Shown here piece by piece: positions 53,992 to 63,930 of a stretch of 64,000 bases of DNA. The position numbers were made by a program, and so were the translations under genes. The notes under the pieces were generated by a model. It was not told the origin of the DNA, ran no database searches, and worked only from the letters and a program-made list of their open reading frames with translations. The stretch's first letter is position 1. The number at the start of each line of letters is the position of its first letter. Origin of the DNA: Psychrobacter faecalis (GTDB lineage: Bacteria > Pseudomonadota > Gammaproteobacteria > Pseudomonadales > Moraxellaceae); NCBI RefSeq assembly GCF_016107575.1, contig NZ_JABAST010000007.1:48269-112268 (forward strand), in the 5' to 3' direction.

Positions 53992-54906
53992 CTAGAATTT
54001 ATAGGTTTGACCATCATTAGGAACAAGCGCACGCTGTTTGTCTAAGTGTTTTTCTTCGATAAAACGGCGCAGCTCTGCCTTCGACAGTGCGCCATGATTG
54101 ACCGTATCCATGTGCACATTAATTATCTGAGCATTAGGTGAGAATTGATACGCACGGTATACATCGTCTTTACCCATAATAATAGAGTCATCGACAAAGG
54201 TAGACAGCTTTGCATAGCCTGTATTAAGGATGACCGCATCAGGCTTGTAGCGAGTCAGCGCATTCTCTACGTCTTTATTCCAAATGGTATCCCCTACTAC
54301 ATAGACGGTCTTGTAGTTTGGCTTTTGGAACACAATACCCATCGTTTTACCAAGTGCCTGAGCAAGCGCTGGAACTTTGTACATCTCATCAGTGCCATGC
54401 TGTCCGATGGTTTTATTGATTCTAGTGCCTTTAAACACCACCCCTTGCTCTGTCAACACTCTGACATCGGTAAAGCCATCTTTACGCACGATTGCCGCAT
54501 CGGCTTCATTTTGGGTAAAAATTGGCATATTACGAGGGACCAGGTTGCGTGCAGCATCGTCCCAATGATCCGCATGTAGATGGGTTAAAATAATGGCGTC
54601 AGCCTTTAGCACCTCTGCAACAGATACCGGCAAATCTACCATTGGATAGCGTATTTGGCTATTTAACGTATCTGCAAACCCTGGATAAGCGTTTTTAGCC
54701 GCGAGCATAGGATCCACTAAAAACGTGGTACCGTCATAATCAAGCTTAATCGTGGCATTACGGATTTGCTGAAATTGAACGGTATTGGTCGCCGTCTGTT
54801 TTACCGCGTTAGAATTGGTCGCTGGACTGGCAAAGGTGGTACATGCGGTTAACAAAATGAAACCACTTAATAGTGTGGTGCCGGTCAGCGATTTCGTTAT
54901 ATTCAT
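53992..54906 (-). CDS. metallo-beta-lactamase-fold hydrolase, exported
   Basis: A 304-residue protein with a signal sequence that includes a lipobox-like LLTAC, and the UlaG-type beta-lactamase fold: IRNATIKLDYDGTTFLVDPML, the metal motif ILTHLHADHWDD, and NVHMDTVNHGALS near the end for the last ligands. It hydrolyses an unknown substrate in the periplasm. It lies 63 bases downstream of an isochorismatase-like gene on the same strand, perhaps cotranscribed. Confidence 0.82.
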   Translation of the reverse strand: MNITKSLTGTTLLSGFILLTACTTFASPATNSNAVKQTATNTVQFQQIRNATIKLDYDGTTFLVDPMLAAKNAYPGFADTLNSQIRYPMVDLPVSVAEVLKADAIILTHLHADHWDDAARNLVPRNMPIFTQNEADAAIVRKDGFTDVRVLTEQGVVFKGTRINKTIGQHGTDEMYKVPALAQALGKTMGIVFQKPNYKTVYVVGDTIWNKDVENALTRYKPDAVILNTGYAKLSTFVDDSIIMGKDDVYRAYQFSPNAQIINVHMDTVNHGALSKAELRRFIEEKHLDKQRALVPNDGQTYKF

Positions 54907-54969
54907 AATGGTTACCTTATTGATGAGTCTATGTTATGAGTTAATAATGGTTTGCTTAAAAACTTATGA

Positions 54970-55518
54970 CTAACGCGCAATCCAAGTTTGGGTGTCAATC
55001 ACTTCGCCATATAGGAATTCAATCGCTGCCATAATGGTGGCATGAGCCTGAGCTGCGGGTACGGTCGTGCCATTAAATTCAAGATCAAGCGTGGCACAGG
55101 CATCATGGATGGTGGTCGTTGTATAGCCAAAGTCAACCGCAGCACGAACGGTTGCATCAATACACATATGGCTCATGGCGCCAATCACGGTAACGTCTTT
55201 GATGTTTTCTTTATCAAGCAGATCTTTAAGAGAGGTCTCACGAAACGAATTGGGGTAATGCTTAGTGATGACGGCTTCGCCCTCTATAGGCTTTACTTTC
55301 TCATTGATTTCTACACCATCAGTACCAGGCGTAAAGATTGGTGCGTCAGCAGAAGGCATTTCATGACGGATATGAATGACGGTATGGCCTTTTTCTCTAG
55401 CAGACGCAATAACCAACGCCGCATTGGCAGCGGCTTCGTTAATACCTACGAGTGATAAGTTACCTTGCGGAAAATACTCATTTTGAATATCTACAACGAT
55501 CAGTGCTTTTGTGCTCAT
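54970..55518 (-). CDS. isochorismatase-family cysteine hydrolase
   Basis: A 182-residue cysteine hydrolase. The start at 55518 follows AAAGGAATCATC and gives MSTKALIVVDIQNEY with the catalytic Asp10; a 29-codon upstream extension lacks a ribosome-binding site. The nucleophilic Cys is in GAMSHMCIDATVRAA. The family acts on amides or related compounds (nicotinamidase-like), and the substrate here is unknown. It is divergent from a GlxA-type regulator, a common pairing. Confidence 0.88.
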   Translation of the reverse strand: MSTKALIVVDIQNEYFPQGNLSLVGINEAAANAALVIASAREKGHTVIHIRHEMPSADAPIFTPGTDGVEINEKVKPIEGEAVITKHYPNSFRETSLKDLLDKENIKDVTVIGAMSHMCIDATVRAAVDFGYTTTTIHDACATLDLEFNGTTVPAAQAHATIMAAIEFLYGEVIDTQTWIAR

Positions 55519-55624
55519 GATGATTCCTTTTTTTATCAAAGTGACTGTATAGGCGTACATTATATAAGCGCTGTGACACACTAACGAGTGGCTACATCGA
55601 CACACAAGAGGTTAATAACGACAT

Positions 55625-56605
55625 ATGAATCAAAAAGACGCTATTGAAATTGGGTTAGTTGTTTATGAGAAGGCTCAAATGGCGGCCGTCCTTGGCTTGA
55701 CTGATTTACTAGTCATTGCCAGTAAGATCGCCGCCAAACATCGAGATACAACCGATCTGCCTTTACAAGTGAGTCACTGGGAAATTAAAGATGCTGATCT
55801 GCGACCTACCTGCACTTTTTCGAGCAATTCTGATAGTGCAGGAAGGTTAACAGCTATCATCATTCCACCCACGTTAGAGACGCCAATTGCAAAGCAAGCA
55901 GCGGCACCATGGCTGGAATGGCTAAGAGATCAGCATTCCACAGGTGTGATACTGTCATCCGTCTGCGCCGGTGCTTTTTTACTGGGCGAGACGGGACTCC
56001 TATCCAAACGCAAAGCAACGACGCATTGGGGTTATGTAGAAGAGTTTGAACAGCGCTTCCCCGATGTCGATCTTGATGTGGATCGCATTATTATCGAAGA
56101 CGGTGATATTGTGACCGCTGGTGGCGCGATGGCTTGGACGGACTTGGGGCTTAGGATGGTGGATCGCTTTCTTGGCTCACAAGTGATGAATGAGACCGCT
56201 CGTGCGTTGTTAATTGATCCCTCAAGGCGTGAACAATGTTATTACAGTGCATTTTCTCCAATACTCACCCATGGTGATGCCGCCATACTAAAGGTGCAGC
56301 ATTGGCTACAAAAAACAGAAGCACGGGTTATTGATTTATCCACCCTAGCCAGTTGTGCGCAGTTAGAGGAGCGCACTTTTCTGCGCCGTTTCCATAAGGC
56401 GACGGGCATGACATCAACAGAATACTGTCAGCGATTACGCATTGGTAGTGCAAAAGACTTTCTACAGTTCTCTTTAATGCCTGTTGAGCAAATAGCGTGG
56501 AAAGTTGGTTATAGTGATGCCAGTGCATTTCGTAAAATATTTAAGCGCATTGTTGGTTTGACCCCTAGCGAATATCGGCGCAGATTTACTCTGGATGAAG
56601 AGTGA
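55625..56605 (+). CDS. GlxA-type AraC regulator with DJ-1/PfpI domain
   Basis: A 326-residue regulator. The N-terminal two thirds is a DJ-1/PfpI-like domain with [25 protein letters not shown] around a nucleophile-elbow Cys. The C-terminal part is an AraC helix-turn-helix pair ([28 protein letters not shown] and [27 protein letters not shown]). It is transcribed away from the cysteine hydrolase across a 106-base gap and likely activates it in response to a small molecule. Confidence 0.9.
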   Translation: MNQKDAIEIGLVVYEKAQMAAVLGLTDLLVIASKIAAKHRDTTDLPLQVSHWEIKDADLRPTCTFSSNSDSAGRLTAIIIPPTLETPIAKQAAAPWLEWLRDQHSTGVILSSVCAGAFLLGETGLLSKRKATTHWGYVEEFEQRFPDVDLDVDRIIIEDGDIVTAGGAMAWTDLGLRMVDRFLGSQVMNETARALLIDPSRREQCYYSAFSPILTHGDAAILKVQHWLQKTEARVIDLSTLASCAQLEERTFLRRFHKATGMTSTEYCQRLRIGSAKDFLQFSLMPVEQIAWKVGYSDASAFRKIFKRIVGLTPSEYRRRFTLDEE

Positions 56606-56719
56606 TAGGTTTAGGCGATTTCTGGATTAAAGGTAGGTGCATTGACTGCTTGTAGGCAGGAGATAGGTTTAATAAAACGGTCCCAATGTAGTTGCGACCG
56701 CCTTATCCTTTAATGATAA

Positions 56720-58873
56720 TTAATCGGAAGATCTTGTTTTAAAACGCAGTAAACGCAATGCATTCAGCGTCACCAGTACTGTAGCACCAGTATCCGCTAG
56801 CACAGCAATCCAAAGCCCTGTCACGCCGAGCACAGTGGTTATCAGAAATATGCCCTTTAACCCAAGTGCAAATATGACATTTTGATGGATATTTCTCATG
56901 GTGGCGCGGGATAAGGCAATAAGGTTAGCAACGTCTATCACGCGGCTTTTTAATAGGGCAATATCAGCCGTTTCGATAGCCACATCCGTGCCACTGCCCA
57001 TCGCAATGCCAATGTCTGCCGCTGCCAAAGCGGGTGCATCATTGATACCATCACCAATCATCGCTATTTTACTATTGCTTTGCATCTCACTGAGTAGACG
57101 TAGCTTGTCTTCAGGTAACAGCTCAGCTTTCCACTCTATATCTAACTGACTGGCAAGCGCTTTTGCCGTACGACTGTTGTCACCTGTGAGCATGACGGAG
57201 CGCACGTTCATCTTGTTAAGCTGGGCAATGGCCTGCTTTGCATCCTCTCGTAACTCATCACGTAGAGCGACCAATCCGAGCGCCTCCCTCGTTTGCTCAT
57301 CAAACAAAATAGAAACCGTTTTACCATCATTTTGTAGCATCTCAATTTGAATCTGCTGCTCAGCTGGCAACATCACTTTCTCAGCGACGTAGACTGGTGA
57401 GCCGATGGCCAAAGAGCGTCCAGCAACCGTTGCATGAACCGCTTTACCTGCGGTCGCAAAGGCGTTGGAGGATCCAGGTATGACTACCTTAGCGGCTTTG
57501 GCATGATCCACAATAGCGATAGCAAGCGGATGACTGGAGGTAGCATCGACACTTGCAAACAGTGACAGTAGTTTATCGCGACCCTCAGCATCGCCATGTA
57601 CTGTTTTAAAATCAATGATATCGGTTACTCGAGGTTTGCCCTCGGTCAAAGTACCCGTTTTATCAAAAGCGACAGTGTTGACCTGACCCACCAACTCCAT
57701 GACATTACCTCCTTTGATAAGCAGTCCATGGCGCGTGCCGACAGCCAAACCTGAGGCAATAGCGGCAGGTGTTGACAGCACAAGAGCACAAGGACAGGCG
57801 ATCAGTAATAGCGCTAAACCACGGTATAGCCATACTCCCCATTCTGCTCCCATCAGTAGAGGTGGGATAATAATCACTAAAGCCGCAATCGCCATAACGA
57901 TAGGCGTATAGTAGCGGCTAAAGGTTTCAATAAAGCGTGCAGTCGGTGCTTTGGACGCTTGTGCCCGCTCCACAAGCTCAATAATACGAGCAATTGTATT
58001 ATCTGCCGCTGTTTTTTCTACGCGTATTTGTAGTACCCCATCAACGTTGATAGATCCAGCAAAGACCTCATCGCCTATGGTTTTGGCAACAGGAACAGAT
58101 TCTCCCGTCACAGGTGACTCATCAAGGCTAGACGTACCTTGAACAATCACGCCATCAGCAGAGACTCTATCACCAGGACGCACAAGCACCTTATCATTCA
58201 CTTGTAGTGAAGTCGCTGCCACCTGACGTTGTTGTCCTTGCGCGTCCAGTAAAATAGCTGTCTTTGGTACAAGCGACGATAATGCTCTGATTCCTGCGCG
58301 CGCACGATTAGCTGCGACACTCTCTAATAGCTCCCCAACCGAGAATAAAAAGACCACGGCAGCCGCTTCTTCAGCTTCACCTATGATAAGCGCGCCAATA
58401 GCCGCAACAGACATGAGCATTTCAATTGAAAAAGGCGATCCTGCTAACGCCAGTGCAGAAGCTTTGCGAGCAAATGGTAGGACACCGATAGCCACAGCGG
58501 CAATAAAAGCCCATGCGCCATATTCAGGGAAAATTAAAGACAATACATATGCGGCACCCATCAAAAGCCCCGTACCAATGACCTGTTTGCCTTTTATGGT
58601 TTGCCACCAGCGCTGATTGTCCACCGCTGATTGATTACCATCATTGCCCCTCTCATTTTGTTGACCCGTTAACGCTGACACACCAAACCCTAGGCTTTTA
58701 ATGGTTTTCTCGATATCTTTAACGCCAGTATTCGTATCAGGCGCCAAGGTTAGCTCTAGCTTTTGAGTCGCAAAGTTTAACTGAACCTCAGAGACACCAG
58801 GTATTCGCATTAACGCCCGCTCGATTTTACCAACACAACTGGCACAGTCCATACCTTCAATATGATATTGCAT
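56720..58873 (-). CDS. zntA: Zn/Cd/Pb-exporting P-type ATPase
   Basis: P1B-type ATPase of 717 residues from the ATG at 58873 (AGGAGAAG upstream); the frame open upstream of it crosses the regulator promoter and is not used. It has one N-terminal metal-binding domain (GMDCASC, Cys10 and Cys13), the membrane metal site CPCALVLSTPAA, phosphorylation motif [16 protein letters not shown] and [16 protein letters not shown]. The CPC site and the divergent CadR/PbrR-like regulator point to zinc, cadmium and lead export. The names cadA and pbrA are alternatives. Confidence 0.92.
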   Translation of the reverse strand: MQYHIEGMDCASCVGKIERALMRIPGVSEVQLNFATQKLELTLAPDTNTGVKDIEKTIKSLGFGVSALTGQQNERGNDGNQSAVDNQRWWQTIKGKQVIGTGLLMGAAYVLSLIFPEYGAWAFIAAVAIGVLPFARKASALALAGSPFSIEMLMSVAAIGALIIGEAEEAAAVVFLFSVGELLESVAANRARAGIRALSSLVPKTAILLDAQGQQRQVAATSLQVNDKVLVRPGDRVSADGVIVQGTSSLDESPVTGESVPVAKTIGDEVFAGSINVDGVLQIRVEKTAADNTIARIIELVERAQASKAPTARFIETFSRYYTPIVMAIAALVIIIPPLLMGAEWGVWLYRGLALLLIACPCALVLSTPAAIASGLAVGTRHGLLIKGGNVMELVGQVNTVAFDKTGTLTEGKPRVTDIIDFKTVHGDAEGRDKLLSLFASVDATSSHPLAIAIVDHAKAAKVVIPGSSNAFATAGKAVHATVAGRSLAIGSPVYVAEKVMLPAEQQIQIEMLQNDGKTVSILFDEQTREALGLVALRDELREDAKQAIAQLNKMNVRSVMLTGDNSRTAKALASQLDIEWKAELLPEDKLRLLSEMQSNSKIAMIGDGINDAPALAAADIGIAMGSGTDVAIETADIALLKSRVIDVANLIALSRATMRNIHQNVIFALGLKGIFLITTVLGVTGLWIAVLADTGATVLVTLNALRLLRFKTRSSD

Positions 58874-58904
58874 AATCACTTCTCCTCTTGTTAAAGGCAG
58901 TATG

Positions 58905-58929
58905 AACCCTATAGTAACTTTAGGGTCAA
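58905..58929 (-). promoter_or_regulatory. MerR-type promoter/operator for the ATPase gene
   Basis: On the minus strand TTGACC (58924-58929) and CATACT (58899-58904) are spaced by 19 bases, the overlong spacer used by MerR-family activators. A dyad ACCCTATAGTAACTTTAGGG with final T (58906-58926) lies between the boxes. It resembles CadR/PbrR/ZntR operators. Confidence 0.8.
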
Positions 58930-59024
58930 GACTTTTAACGATAAAGAGGTTTGATTTTTTATCAGCAAACCTTATAGTTACTTTATTGTTTAGATAATAG
59001 AAAATACTATTTAAGGAGATACAC

Positions 59025-59435
59025 ATGCTAATCAAAATTGGTGAGCTTGCCACGCGCACCGGTGCGACGGTCGAAACCATTCGCTATTATGAGAAAGAGA
59101 GGTTATTACCAAAACCTGCGCGTAGCCAAGGCAACTATCGTTTGTATAATGAAGCGCATTTTGAGCGTCTACAATTTATCCTGCACTGCCGTACGCTCGA
59201 TATGACTTTGGATGAAGTACGAACCCTGCTTCAATATAGAGATAAACCTGATGAAAACTGCGGTGAGGTCAATGTGCTATTGGATGAGCATATCGATGCG
59301 GTAGAGACACGTATGGAAGAGCTGATACAATTAAAGCAACATCTACTAGCGTTGCGGCAAAAATGCGCAAGTGAAGCGCTAGCTGAATCCTGCGGAATAT
59401 TGCATGCGCTTGCCGATAACTCGTGTCATAGATAA
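59025..59435 (+). CDS. Cd(II)/Pb(II)-responsive MerR-family regulator
   Basis: A 136-residue MerR regulator: IGELATRTGATVETIRYYEKERLLPKPARSQGNYRLY is the DNA-binding domain, followed by the HCRTLDMTLDEV helix and a dimerisation coil. Cys79, Cys114 and Cys123 match the metal-binding cysteines of CadR/PbrR proteins, and the tail ends DNSCHR. It is divergent from the P-type ATPase gene and should activate it when Pb, Cd or Zn is present. Confidence 0.9.
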   Translation: MLIKIGELATRTGATVETIRYYEKERLLPKPARSQGNYRLYNEAHFERLQFILHCRTLDMTLDEVRTLLQYRDKPDENCGEVNVLLDEHIDAVETRMEELIQLKQHLLALRQKCASEALAESCGILHALADNSCHR

Positions 59436-59627
59436 AGTATTCATTTTGATAACACTGTCCACTTTTTATCATTAAAAGTAGACCTATAACCAAAGGCGCG
59501 GGGCAAACGCATCACTAAGATGCAGTTGCCCATGTCAGATTTTTTTCAACTGGTCAATATTTTCAGATGTGATTCAGCCCATCGTCCTTTCTGTCAAACA
59601 GATAGGCTGCGCGTTTATAAGGCTGAT

Positions 59628-59822
59628 TCATTGCGCTTGTGCAGGGAAACCGCCTTTTGCTAAAGCAGCTGTCATCTGCTCAATACTGGCGATGGTTTCG
59701 ATACTGACCACTTTGGCTGCTAAATCAATCTTAACCTTGGCCTTTGAGTCGATATTCTGAATAGCTGCTGTCACACCACGGGCACAACCGCCACAGTTCA
59801 TATTTGCAATCAATAGTTTCAT
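59628..59822 (-). CDS. copZ: CopZ-like copper chaperone
   Basis: A 64-residue heavy-metal-associated domain protein with the metal site MNCGGCARG (Cys10 and Cys13 region). The start at 59822 follows GGAGAAAGGGT; the longer open frame to 59891 crosses the promoter. Its likely role is delivery of Cu(I) to the CopA pump or its regulator. It is divergent from copA with a CueR-type promoter of its own. A mercury-type chaperone is less likely given the context. Confidence 0.85.
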   Translation of the reverse strand: MKLLIANMNCGGCARGVTAAIQNIDSKAKVKIDLAAKVVSIETIASIEQMTAALAKGGFPAQAQ

Positions 59823-59856
59823 ACCCTTTCTCCAAATAAGTTTTATTTCATCACTA

Positions 59857-59940
59857 AGCTTAAGCCTTGTCATAATGGTAAGGTCAAACACATTTTTGAA
59901 AAAATATACTTGACCTTACCATGATGTCAACCTATATGCT
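59857..59940. promoter_or_regulatory. two mirrored CueR-type promoters between copZ and copA
   Basis: TTGACCTTACCATGATGTCA (from 59910, + strand) and TTGACCTTACCATTATGACA (from 59887, minus strand) are near-identical. Each has a -10-like hexamer 19 bases from its -35 box (TATGCT at 59935-59940; TAAGCT at 59862-59857). The 19-base spacer is the MerR-family hallmark, and CueR, encoded downstream, is the likely activator of both. Confidence 0.8.
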
Positions 59941-59973
59941 GTTGATAATAGATTGAACATGATAGAGGCTGTT

Positions 59974-62451
59974 ATGAATTCAGAAAATAGTAAGTCTTAT
60001 CTTTATAGTGAGACATTGCCCATTGAGGGTATGACTTGTGCTTCATGTGTGGGACGAGTAGAAAAAGCATTAAAAAAAGTTGAAGGTGTTGAAAATGCTG
60101 AGGTGAATCTTGCGACTGAAAAAGCCATGATTTCCTCATCTCAACCTTTAGACCTTATCGCAGTAACCAAAGCCGTAGAACGAGCCGGTTATAAGATCTT
60201 GGCATCTCAGCCGATTGAGCTGTCGATAGAAGGTATGACTTGTGCTTCCTGTGTTGGACGGGTAGAAAAAGCATTAAAAAAAGTTGAGGGCGTACAACAA
60301 GCAAACGTCAACCTTGCTACTGAACGCGCATGGGTACAAGGCAACGCTCAAGTACAGAGCAGCGATTTGATTCAAGCCGTTAAAAAAGCGGGATACACAG
60401 CTAAGCAGATTGAACAAAGTGTGAGTGTTCAACAGGATAAAAAAGCCACGGAACAGCAACAGCTGAAACGAGATTTAATGATCTCTTTAATTTTAGCCAT
60501 GCCTGTTTTTATTCTAGAAATGGGATCACATATGATTCCAGCTTTTCATATGTGGGTCATGGACAATATCGGCACGCAACAAAGCTGGCTGATTCAATTT
60601 GTTTTGACTACACTGGTACTCATCTTTCCAGGCCGACGTTTTTATCAAAAAGGTATTCCGGCATTATGGCGTTTTGCCCCAGATATGAACTCATTGGTGG
60701 CGGTTGGAACACTGGCGGCTTATAGCTTTTCTCTCATTGCAACATTTATTCCACAAGTTCTACCCGAGGGCACCGTGAATGTGTATTATGAAGCGGCCGC
60801 TGTGATTGTGAGCTTAATTTTATTAGGGCGTTATTTTGAGGCAAAAGCCAAAGGACGTACCTCTCAAGCCATTCAACACTTAGTTGGTATGCAAGCAAAA
60901 ACAGCGCGTGTTCACCATAACGGACAAGTGGTGGAAGTAACGATTGCAGAAGTGACCACAGAAACGATCGTTGAGATTCGTCCCGGTGAGCGTGTTCCTG
61001 TTGATGGTGAAGTTATTGAAGGTCAAAGCTATATTGATGAATCCATGATTACAGGTGAACCCATTCCTGTCAAAAAACAAGTGGGCGATCAAGTGGTAGG
61101 AGGGACGGTCAATCAAAATGGAACTTTGAATTTTCGGGCAACGGCTATCGGAGAATCTTCGGTATTGGCACAAATCATTCGCATGGTTGAACAGGCTCAA
61201 GGATCTAAATTACCGATTCAGGCATTGGTTGATAAAGTCACGATGTGGTTTGTCCCCATGGTCATGCTCTTAGCCGCTCTGACTTTTATAGTCTGGTTTA
61301 TTTTTGGTCCTGAACCTGCTTTGACATTTAGTCTTGTCAACGCCGTTGCCGTCTTAATTATTGCTTGTCCCTGTGCAATGGGATTGGCAACCCCTACGTC
61401 TATTATGGTCGGTACAGGTCGCGGTGCAGAAATGGGCGTGTTATTTCGTAAAGGTGAAGCGTTGCAAGCTCTACAGGAAGTTAAGGTCATTGCAGTCGAT
61501 AAAACCGGCACCTTGACCGAAGGTAAACCAACTTTAACGGATTTTCATGTCCAACAAGGGTTTCAACATGAGCAAGTCTTGCGTATTGTGGCATCGGTTG
61601 AGGCAAAATCTGAACATCCCATTGCCGTAGCCATTGTTCAGGCTGCAGAACAACAAAATATCAGCTTATTACCGATTACCAACTTTGAGTCTGTGACGGG
61701 ATTTGGAATTAAAGCGGAAGTGGCAGGTCAAACCATTCATATTGGTGCTGATCGTTATATGAAGCAATTAGAGCTTGATGTTACACCTTTTGAAAACGAG
61801 GCTGCACGCTTAGGACAAGAAGGTAAAACCCCACTTTATGTCGCGATTGACCAAAAGCTAGCCGCCATTATTGCCGTTGCAGACCCTATTAAAGATACCA
61901 CTTATGCCGCTATTGCAGGTTTACATCAATTGGGCTTAAAAGTGGCAATGATTACAGGCGACAATCGGCATACCGCCCAAGCAATTGCAGCAAAATTACA
62001 TATTGATCAAGTGATCGCAGAAGTGTTGCCTGATGGAAAAGTAGATGCGATACGTCAACTGCAACAACAGTATGGTCGCGTGGCTTTTGTTGGCGATGGT
62101 ATTAATGATGCGCCTGCGCTAGCCCAAGCTGATGTCGGTCTAGCGATTGGGACAGGGACAGATGTGGCGATTGAAGCCGCAGACGTTGTGTTGATGTCAG
62201 GTAGTCTACAAGGTGTCCCTAATGCGATTGCTTTAAGTAAAGCAACTATCAAAAATATTCGACAAAATCTATTTTGGGCATTTTTCTATAACATTGCTTT
62301 AATTCCAATTGCCGCAGGGGTTTTATATCCAGCGTTTGGAATTTTGTTGTCACCTATTTTTGCTGCAGGAGCAATGGCCCTATCCTCTGTTTTTGTGCTA
62401 GGTAATGCCTTTCGCTTAAAGTATTTTCAGGTGCCAATGATTAAAGCATAG
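59974..62451 (+). CDS. copA: copper-exporting P-type ATPase with two metal-binding domains
   Basis: Cu(I)-transporting P1B ATPase of 825 residues. The ATG at 59974 follows AGAGG and is preferred over TTG/ATG codons just upstream. Two N-terminal metal-binding domains (GMTCASC twice, 68 codons apart) are followed by membrane segments, the TGE motif ITGEPIPV, the metal site [20 protein letters not shown], the HP motif SEHPIA and [16 protein letters not shown]. The two N-terminal domains are nearly identical in DNA over 63 bases. cueR follows 78 bases downstream. Confidence 0.95.
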   Translation: MNSENSKSYLYSETLPIEGMTCASCVGRVEKALKKVEGVENAEVNLATEKAMISSSQPLDLIAVTKAVERAGYKILASQPIELSIEGMTCASCVGRVEKALKKVEGVQQANVNLATERAWVQGNAQVQSSDLIQAVKKAGYTAKQIEQSVSVQQDKKATEQQQLKRDLMISLILAMPVFILEMGSHMIPAFHMWVMDNIGTQQSWLIQFVLTTLVLIFPGRRFYQKGIPALWRFAPDMNSLVAVGTLAAYSFSLIATFIPQVLPEGTVNVYYEAAAVIVSLILLGRYFEAKAKGRTSQAIQHLVGMQAKTARVHHNGQVVEVTIAEVTTETIVEIRPGERVPVDGEVIEGQSYIDESMITGEPIPVKKQVGDQVVGGTVNQNGTLNFRATAIGESSVLAQIIRMVEQAQGSKLPIQALVDKVTMWFVPMVMLLAALTFIVWFIFGPEPALTFSLVNAVAVLIIACPCAMGLATPTSIMVGTGRGAEMGVLFRKGEALQALQEVKVIAVDKTGTLTEGKPTLTDFHVQQGFQHEQVLRIVASVEAKSEHPIAVAIVQAAEQQNISLLPITNFESVTGFGIKAEVAGQTIHIGADRYMKQLELDVTPFENEAARLGQEGKTPLYVAIDQKLAAIIAVADPIKDTTYAAIAGLHQLGLKVAMITGDNRHTAQAIAAKLHIDQVIAEVLPDGKVDAIRQLQQQYGRVAFVGDGINDAPALAQADVGLAIGTGTDVAIEAADVVLMSGSLQGVPNAIALSKATIKNIRQNLFWAFFYNIALIPIAAGVLYPAFGILLSPIFAAGAMALSSVFVLGNAFRLKYFQVPMIKA

Positions 62452-62529
62452 ATTGTATTAAGATAGGGTTAAAGTCGCGATTCAAAGTAGTCATTTGGCT
62501 TTAACTCTTTTTATATCAGGAGGAAAGTT

Positions 62530-62922
62530 ATGAATATCGGTCAAGCGTCAGAGCAATCAGGAATCTCTCCCAAAATGATCCGCTATTATGAACAGATCGG
62601 GTTGCTTGATGCCGCAAAGCGCTCGAATTCAGGTTATCGAATGTACTCTAAACAAGATATAAAAGGCTTATGCTTTTTAAAACAGGCTCGCGATTTAGGT
62701 TTTTCGTCCAAACAGATGAAAGAGTTGCTTGATTTGCGGAAAAATACAGATCGGCAGAGTGCTGATGTTAAACAATTGACACTGCAACATATCGCAACTT
62801 TGAAACAAAAAATAGCTCAATTGCAAGATATGGTGAGCTTATTACAGATTTCTGCTGATCATTGCTCAGGTGATGAAAACGCAGAGTGCGCAATACTAGA
62901 AGATCTTGAACAGGGTGAATAA
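62530..62922 (+). CDS. cueR: CueR copper-responsive MerR regulator
   Basis: A 130-residue MerR-family regulator. MNIGQASEQSGISPKMIRYYEQIGLL is the DNA-binding part, and Cys112 and Cys120 in HCSGDENAEC match exactly the Cu(I)-binding cysteines of E. coli CueR. CAGGAGGAAAG is a strong ribosome-binding site. It should activate copA and copZ through the mirrored promoters upstream. The gap up to 63135 carries no recognised gene. Confidence 0.92.
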   Translation: MNIGQASEQSGISPKMIRYYEQIGLLDAAKRSNSGYRMYSKQDIKGLCFLKQARDLGFSSKQMKELLDLRKNTDRQSADVKQLTLQHIATLKQKIAQLQDMVSLLQISADHCSGDENAECAILEDLEQGE

Positions 62923-63135
62923 AATAAATTATATTTGATCCTGTCTGTTTTACTTATCAATGCGACTTACTGTATTTATCATGCCTCTTATGCGTCATTC
63001 TGGCAAAAGTTGCCGCGCCTTGACTTACCTGGAAAATTTAACGGTTTCACAGTGGTTTATAGTTGCTATAGCTGTTGGTCAAAAAAGAGTTATGGGAACC
63101 AATCTTTCTCGTCTATTTACTATCATTTTTCTATT

Positions 63136-63930
63136 TTAGTCTGCCTCTTTTTCTGCACGTCGATCACTCGCAGATTGGTCTTCAGCAAAGCCTGATTTCC
63201 AATATGAAAAGGCGTATAGCTCGTCTTTTAACCACCCCAGTTCACCTTTTAGATACTGACGAATGGCTTTAACTGATGAAAACTCACTAGCAATATAAGC
63301 AAAACGGCTGTTTTCTGAACTTGGTAGCGTAAGCGTCTTAACCACAGCAGCGAGTTGACTGCCCTGCATAGGATGCGGGTTATGTAACCACGTCATTGCA
63401 ATATTAGCTGACGTGGGTAAAACTTGTTCGTCTTTTTCACCATGAACTTCGATGATACATTGCCCAGTCGCGCTACTCGGCAGACTGTCAAGTATCGCCC
63501 CAAGCACAGGGATAGCCGTGGCATCGCCAACCAATAAAAATTGATCTGCTACTGGAAATAACGCTTTATTCTTAGGCCTCATCATCACCCCAAGCTCGTC
63601 ACCAACTTTGGCATGAGTTGCCCACCCCGAAGCGGGTGCTTCATCACCATGAGCGACAAAATCAATCCAGATTTGTTGTCTTTCAATATCTACGCCGCGG
63701 TGGGTATAGGTTCGAATCACAAAACTGGACTTATCCTCTAGATTGAGCGGTTGGGATTTATCAATTGGTATGGCGACTTTATTGTTTACCCCGATAGTCA
63801 TGGTCGCAATATTAGCAATCGTGTCAGGATGACCAGTAAGATAAATACGAATATAGTGCGGGGTCAATCGCTCCTTAGCGGTGACGGTCATGACTTCTTT
63901 CACTGGTTTTTGACGGGTTATATTATTCAT
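63136..63930 (-). CDS. siderophore-interacting protein (ferric-siderophore reductase family)
   Basis: A 264-residue SIP-family flavoprotein without the extra N-terminal domain of its larger relative in this window. It has an FAD-binding beta-barrel (RIYLTGHPD, RTYTHRGVD), SGWATHAKVGDELGVMM, LLVGDATAIPVLGAILDSLP and the C-terminal ELGWLKDELYAFSYWKSG. It probably reduces cytoplasmic ferric siderophore. The start is about 70 bases from the window end, so its control region is only partly visible. Confidence 0.88.
   Translation of the reverse strand: MNNITRQKPVKEVMTVTAKERLTPHYIRIYLTGHPDTIANIATMTIGVNNKVAIPIDKSQPLNLEDKSSFVIRTYTHRGVDIERQQIWIDFVAHGDEAPASGWATHAKVGDELGVMMRPKNKALFPVADQFLLVGDATAIPVLGAILDSLPSSATGQCIIEVHGEKDEQVLPTSANIAMTWLHNPHPMQGSQLAAVVKTLTLPSSENSRFAYIASEFSSVKAIRQYLKGELGWLKDELYAFSYWKSGFAEDQSASDRRAEKEAD

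Noticed and set aside
58874..59080. N-terminal extension of the P-type ATPase
   Set aside because: It crosses the MerR-type promoter and overlaps the divergent regulator; a good ribosome-binding site and the metal-binding domain start at 58873.
62935..63195. Open frame after cueR as a gene
   Set aside because: No ribosome-binding site, no recognisable domain, and it overlaps the end of the opposite SIP gene; a decayed membrane-protein tail is possible but not shown.
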